Source: Thiopontia sp964344785
GTDB taxonomy: Bacteria; Pseudomonadota; Gammaproteobacteria; GCF-002020875
DNA: 12,510 nucleotides
Assembly: GCA_964344785.1 (NCBI GenBank)
Contig: CAYFOR010000086.1
Span: 1-12,510 of the forward strand
Reading direction: 5' to 3'
A program made the translations under genes and the position numbers. Below, piece by piece: positions 7,251 to 12,510 of the stretch (the first letter of the stretch is position 1; each line of letters begins with the position of its first letter). A model generated the notes under the pieces. That model ran no database searches. It was not told the origin of the DNA and saw only the letters and a program-made list of their open reading frames with translations.

Positions 7251-7301
7251 AAAAAATGTGTTTTTTATGTGCTTGCATTCAAGTGATTTCTTGTATAAAA
7301 T
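7251..7301 (+). promoter_or_regulatory. Proximal lpxC promoter with UP-element-like A/T tract
   Basis: TTGCAT (-35, 7273-7278) and TAAAAT (-10, 7296-7301) are separated by 17 bases. TATAAAAT also gives a good overlapping -10 at 15-base spacing. Directly upstream, AAAAAATGTGTTTTTT (7251-7266) occupies the position where the alpha-subunit C-terminal domain contacts UP elements and partly matches the A-tract/T-tract consensus. The start of transcription would be near 7308, giving an untranslated leader of about 33 bases. This is the best-looking sigma70 promoter in the window, as expected for a constitutively needed gene such as lpxC. Confidence 0.65.
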
Positions 7302-7340
7302 GCGCTCGTTGCAAATACAGACAGGGTTTTTACGATCAAC

Positions 7341-8246
7341 ATGACGCGCCAAAGAACACTAAAGGGGCTGATTCATTCTACCGGGATTGGACTCCATTCC
7401 GGTAAGAAGGTACATCTGACACTGCGCCCCGCACCCGTGAATACAGGGATTGTGTTCCGTCGTGTTGATATGGTCAACCACCCCCATGTAGAGGCATGTC
7501 CTACTTGTGTTGGCGATACCCGTCTTTCCACTACATTGATGAAGGATGGTGCGACAATTTCCACTATCGAGCATCTGATGTCTGCCCTGTATGGTTTGGG
7601 GGTTGACAATGCCTATGTGGATCTGGATGCACCGGAGATTCCAATCATGGATGGCAGTGCCAGTACTTTTGTCTTCATGTTGAAGAGTGCCGGTCTGATC
7701 GAGCAGCATGCAGCCAAGCGCTACATCCGTATTACCCAGCCGATTGAAGTTGAAAGTGGTGACAAACGGGCCAGTCTGAAACCTTACAATGGTTTCAAGC
7801 TCTCGTTTGAAATTGACTTTGCACACCCCGCTTTTAGTGATGATCATCAGTATCAGAGTGTAGATTTCTCATCGTTGCGTTATGAGAAAGAGATCAGTCG
7901 TGCACGTACCTTCGGCTTTATCCGGGATGTAGAGATGCTGCGTATGCAGGGCCTTGCTCAGGGTGCGAGTTTGGAGAATGCCGTCGGACTGGATGAGTTT
8001 CGGGTGTTGAATGAGGATGGCCTGCGCTTCAGGGATGAGTTTGTTCGACACAAGATTCTGGATGCAGTCGGTGATCTCTATCTGCTGGGCAGCCCGATTC
8101 TGGGTGCCTATGATGGATACAAGTCAGGACATGAGTTGAACAATCAGCTGACGCGCAAGGTGCTGGAGACCAAGGATGCTTGGGAATATGTCACCTTCGA
8201 CGAGGCCGAGCCTGCGCCGATCGCCTTCGTCCCGCTCACTGCCTAG
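7341..8246 (+). CDS. lpxC: UDP-3-O-acyl-N-acetylglucosamine deacetylase LpxC
   Basis: A 301-residue cytoplasmic Zn2+ deacetylase that carries out the first committed step of lipid A synthesis. Zinc ligands are visible: His78 (TIEHLMSALYGLGVDN), His237 and Asp241 (RHKILDAVGDLYLLG). The general base Glu77 and the catalytic His264 (KSGHELNNQL) match E. coli E78 and H265. The N-terminus RQRTLKGLIHSTGIGLHSGK is typical, which fixes ATG 7341. The only purine-rich stretch upstream, AGGG at 7323-7326, is 14 bases from the ATG, so ribosome binding looks weak. It has its own promoter region after lnt. lpxC usually lies directly downstream of ftsZ, so its place between lnt and secA is unusual. The C-terminus ends EAEPAPIAFVPLTA; in E. 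coli the C-terminal tail governs FtsH turnover, and the hydrophobic end here could serve the same purpose (inference). Confidence 0.97.
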   Translation: MTRQRTLKGLIHSTGIGLHSGKKVHLTLRPAPVNTGIVFRRVDMVNHPHVEACPTCVGDTRLSTTLMKDGATISTIEHLMSALYGLGVDNAYVDLDAPEIPIMDGSASTFVFMLKSAGLIEQHAAKRYIRITQPIEVESGDKRASLKPYNGFKLSFEIDFAHPAFSDDHQYQSVDFSSLRYEKEISRARTFGFIRDVEMLRMQGLAQGASLENAVGLDEFRVLNEDGLRFRDEFVRHKILDAVGDLYLLGSPILGAYDGYKSGHELNNQLTRKVLETKDAWEYVTFDEAEPAPIAFVPLTA

Positions 8247-8288
8247 CGTGCTCTAGTCGTTCAATCTTCCCATTATTCTTTGGTAAAC

Positions 8289-8307
8289 ACTCCATCCGTC
8301 TTGGAGT
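8289..8307. other. Inverted repeat overlapping the secA -35 region
   Basis: ACTCCA (8289-8294) and TGGAGT (8302-8307) are exact reverse complements with a 7-base spacer. The right arm covers most of the candidate secA -35 TTGGAG. There is no following T run, so an intrinsic lpxC terminator is unlikely; an operator or chance repeat is possible. Confidence 0.3.
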
Positions 8308-8329
8308 TGGGGCGTTGTTTCGCTATGAT
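8301..8329 (+). promoter_or_regulatory. Candidate secA promoter (TTGGAG-N17-TATGAT)
   Basis: TTGGAG at 8301-8306 and TATGAT at 8324-8329 have exactly 17 bases between them. Transcription would begin near 8336 and leave a leader of about 94 bases before the secA ATG at 8430. secA could therefore be expressed separately from lpxC. Confidence 0.5.
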
Positions 8330-8429
8330 CGCTTTCTCTCTAGGATAGGGCGATACTCATTCGACCCAAAATGGGGCTCCTTTAGGTAACCTGACAAACA
8401 AGAAACCGCAGGAAGCGGCCGGTACAATA
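8330..8429 (+). other. secA 5' leader with a small GC hairpin, no secM
   Basis: This leader has no gene longer than the four-codon ATG-GGG-CTC-CTT-TAG at 8371-8385. CCGC (8406-8409) pairs with GCGG (8415-8418) around AGGAA, the only Shine-Dalgarno-like string, which is too far from the ATG (16 bases) for a standard site. AGGTAACCT (8384-8392) is a nearly perfect palindrome. E. coli secA is controlled by the SecM arrest peptide; nothing like it fits here. Confidence 0.35.
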
Positions 8430-11165
<2,736 letters not shown>

Positions 11166-11226
11166 CTCTCCTCCCCTTCCCGGTTTGCCAATGTTTTGAT
11201 GGAGATTTGATGAGCGAAACTGTCGG

Positions 11227-11256
11227 TTGATAGGCGTTTGAGAATCAAGTGATACA
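11227..11256 (+). promoter_or_regulatory. Weak candidate promoter before the CBS gene (TTGATA / GATACA)
   Basis: TTGATA at 11227-11232 is followed after 18 bases by GATACA (11251-11256). Transcription would begin about 2-4 bases before the ATG at 11266, giving an almost leaderless mRNA. The -10 lies inside the 15-base palindrome 11246-11260, so a bound factor would block it. Read-through from secA is an equally good explanation because there is no terminator in 11166-11265. Confidence 0.3.
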
Positions 11257-11260
11257 CTTG
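11246..11260. promoter_or_regulatory. 15-base palindrome immediately upstream of the CBS gene, possible operator
   Basis: CAAGTG (11246-11251) and CACTTG (11255-11260) are exact inverted repeats around ATA. The repeat ends 5 bases before the ATG at 11266. It overlaps the only candidate -10, and in RNA it would form a 6-bp stem abutting the G-run (GGGGG from 11260) that could serve as a ribosome site. It may therefore act as an operator or as a hairpin at the start of translation; no regulator is recognised. Confidence 0.4.
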
Positions 11261-11265
11261 GGGGT

Positions 11266-11712
11266 ATGGAGATCAAGGAATCGCTGATTGAAACCCCCGT
11301 GCTGCGCCCAGGGACAACCGTGCGTCAGGCTCTCCAGACCTGCATCAAGTATGGGGCTCCAGGCCTGCCTTTTGTGAATCACAACGGGAAAGTCGTGGGT
11401 CGTTTCTCCTTGCGTCATCTCTATCGGGACCACTGTATCCCGTCTGACCTGGTTCGTGGGGCCCATCTGCTGGGTATGTCTCTACAGCATCTGGAGATGT
11501 CTGACCAGAAGGTGGAGGAGACCATGGATCGGGTAATTGACGATAACATACTGATCGACATGATTTATGCTGTGCATGACTGTCAGGTGGTAACCGCGCT
11601 GGCCCAGATGGAACAGCTCAATACCAGCTATCTCTTTGTGATGGACGGAGAGCGCTACCTTGGTCTGGTAACTCGTCTGGGGTTGAGCCAACTGATACTG
11701 GATCACTGTTGA
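11266..11712 (+). CDS. Small tandem CBS-domain protein
   Basis: A 148-residue cytoplasmic protein that consists of a CBS (Bateman) pair and little else. CBS 1 about residues 8-55 (PVLRPGTTVRQALQT; YGAPGLPFVNHNGKVVGRFSL). CBS 2 about 88-146 (DRVIDDNILIDMIYAV; TSYLFVMDGERYLGLVTRLG). Such pairs usually bind adenine nucleotides and report energy or nucleotide status to a partner. A permease gene starts 15 bases after its stop, so a role in gating or sensing for that transporter is a reasonable inference, not shown. ATG 11266 is the only ATG in frame after the stop at 11239-11241. The upstream G-run (11260-11264) almost touches the ATG, an unusual ribosome site. The product of residues 56-86 (DHCIPSDLVRGAHLLGMSLQ) between the CBS repeats is an extended linker. 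Confidence 0.75.
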   Translation: MEIKESLIETPVLRPGTTVRQALQTCIKYGAPGLPFVNHNGKVVGRFSLRHLYRDHCIPSDLVRGAHLLGMSLQHLEMSDQKVEETMDRVIDDNILIDMIYAVHDCQVVTALAQMEQLNTSYLFVMDGERYLGLVTRLGLSQLILDHC

Positions 11713-11727
11713 TTCATTGATGGAGTC

Positions 11728-12510
11728 ATGACGGAAGCCGCTCCCGCCACACTGACCACAGAGATGATCGTTTCGGTCATTGTATTGCTGATCAGTTACG
11801 GAGTGATCTTCAGTGAGTGGTTACACCGTACTCACGCTGCACTGATTGGTGCGGTGGTGATGGTGGGTGTCGGCATGAGTATGGGCTTCTATAGCCAGGA
11901 GCAGGCGGTGGTGGCAATCGATGCCAATACCCTGTTGCTGTTGTTGGCGATGATGGCGGTGGTCACCCTGTTGCGTCCGACCGGACTGTTTGAATTGACT
12001 GCAGTACTCATCGCCCAATACACGCAAGGGTCACAGAGACGGTTGCTGATCTATCTCAGTATGGCGGTGAGTCTCATTTCGATGGTACTGGACAATGTGA
12101 CGACGGTGATTGTCTTTGCGCCACTCACCGTGCTGATTTGTCGTGTCATCCAGGTCAACCCGATGCCGTTCCTGATGTCCGAGGCGATGCTCTCCAATAT
12201 TGGTGGTATTGCCACTCTGGTGGGTGACCCGCCCAATATCATGATCGGTAGTGCCGCAGGTATCAACTTTACAGACTTTCTGGTCCATATGGGGCCACCC
12301 GTGGTGGTGATCTGGGCGGTAACGGTCAGTTTCCTGTTGTGGGTATTCAGAAAAGAGCTCGCGGTGCAGACAGTGGATATTGGGGATGCACAGCTTGACC
12401 ATACTCAGGCGATCCAGAGCAGTGACAAGCTGCTTCGGGTGGTGATACCCCTGCTACTGATTATCGTACTCTTTTTTGTGCATCACCACTTCCACCTCTA
12501 TCCGGCCTAT
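11728..12510 (+). CDS. ArsB/NhaD/P-type permease (CitMHS, ion transporter superfamily), 3' end cut off
   Basis: The first 261 residues of a membrane permease that continues beyond the window. Membrane segments by eye: about 13-30, 37-55, 67-84, 105-121, 126-142, 151-173, 187-207 and 234-251. The family fingerprint is clear: LDNVTTVIVFAPLT (121-134) and SNIGGIATLVGDPPNIMIG (156-174), the half-site motif found in ArsB, the eukaryotic P protein and related Na+/anion carriers. Substrate (arsenite, a dicarboxylate or Na+/H+ exchange) cannot be assigned. The missing second half would normally carry an inverted copy of the fold. Start ATG 11728, with GGAG at 11722-11725 as a closely spaced Shine-Dalgarno; an earlier ATG at 11720 reaches a stop after three codons. 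The preceding CBS gene is 15 bases away, so the two are probably one operon. Confidence 0.85.
   Translation, partial: MTEAAPATLTTEMIVSVIVLLISYGVIFSEWLHRTHAALIGAVVMVGVGMSMGFYSQEQAVVAIDANTLLLLLAMMAVVTLLRPTGLFELTAVLIAQYTQGSQRRLLIYLSMAVSLISMVLDNVTTVIVFAPLTVLICRVIQVNPMPFLMSEAMLSNIGGIATLVGDPPNIMIGSAAGINFTDFLVHMGPPVVVIWAVTVSFLLWVFRKELAVQTVDIGDAQLDHTQAIQSSDKLLRVVIPLLLIIVLFFVHHHFHLYPAY

Noticed and set aside
8180..8389. 69-codon plus-strand frame over the lpxC end and secA leader, considered as a SecM-like arrest peptide
   Set aside because: It starts inside lpxC upstream of the candidate secA promoter, has no signal peptide and no FxxxxWIxxxxGIRAGP-type arrest sequence.

Overview
The window comes from a gammaproteobacterium. 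Full-length MiaB, PhoH-type YbeZ, YbeY, CorC/YbeX, Lnt, LpxC and SecA all read as gammaproteobacterial versions. Lipid A synthesis (LpxC) and lipoprotein N-acylation (Lnt) show a Gram-negative outer membrane. GC content is moderate to high, with a strong preference for G or C at third codon positions. I cannot name the genus; an environmental, possibly sulfur-oxidising lineage is only a guess.

Layout: every recognised gene is on the + strand. (1) Positions 1-2012 hold an accessory segment: the C-terminal end of an unidentified, possibly interrupted reading frame (2-274), a family-2-type sulfotransferase (330-1034) and a class I SAM methyltransferase-like protein with a very basic tail (1073-1966). 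They look like the end of a surface-glycan or small-molecule decoration locus. (2) Positions 2094-7166 hold the classical RNA-metabolism and envelope operon miaB-ybeZ(phoH)-ybeY-ybeX(corC)-lnt, packed with 1-base or longer overlaps and one 34-base gap. (3) A 174-base AT-rich region (7167-7340) carries two candidate promoters, an A/T tract that resembles an UP element, and two perfect 12-base palindromes, and leads into lpxC (7341-8246). (4) A 183-base leader with its own candidate promoter precedes secA (8430-11165). No secM or other gene fits between lpxC and secA. (5) A small two-CBS-domain protein (11266-11712) is followed 15 bases later by the start of an ArsB/NhaD/P-type permease (11728 to the window edge).

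How the genes fit together: MiaB modifies tRNA; YbeZ and YbeY act in rRNA maturation and ribosome quality control; CorC and Lnt concern the membrane; LpxC commits UDP-GlcNAc to lipid A; SecA drives protein export. The core genes are ordinary. The less ordinary points are the order lnt-lpxC-secA (lpxC is usually beside ftsZ), the dense regulatory-looking DNA before lpxC, the CBS-permease pair with a palindrome touching its start, and the sulfotransferase-methyltransferase pair. I see no CRISPR array, tRNA, rRNA, transposase or phage gene, and no convincing new defence or mobile system.
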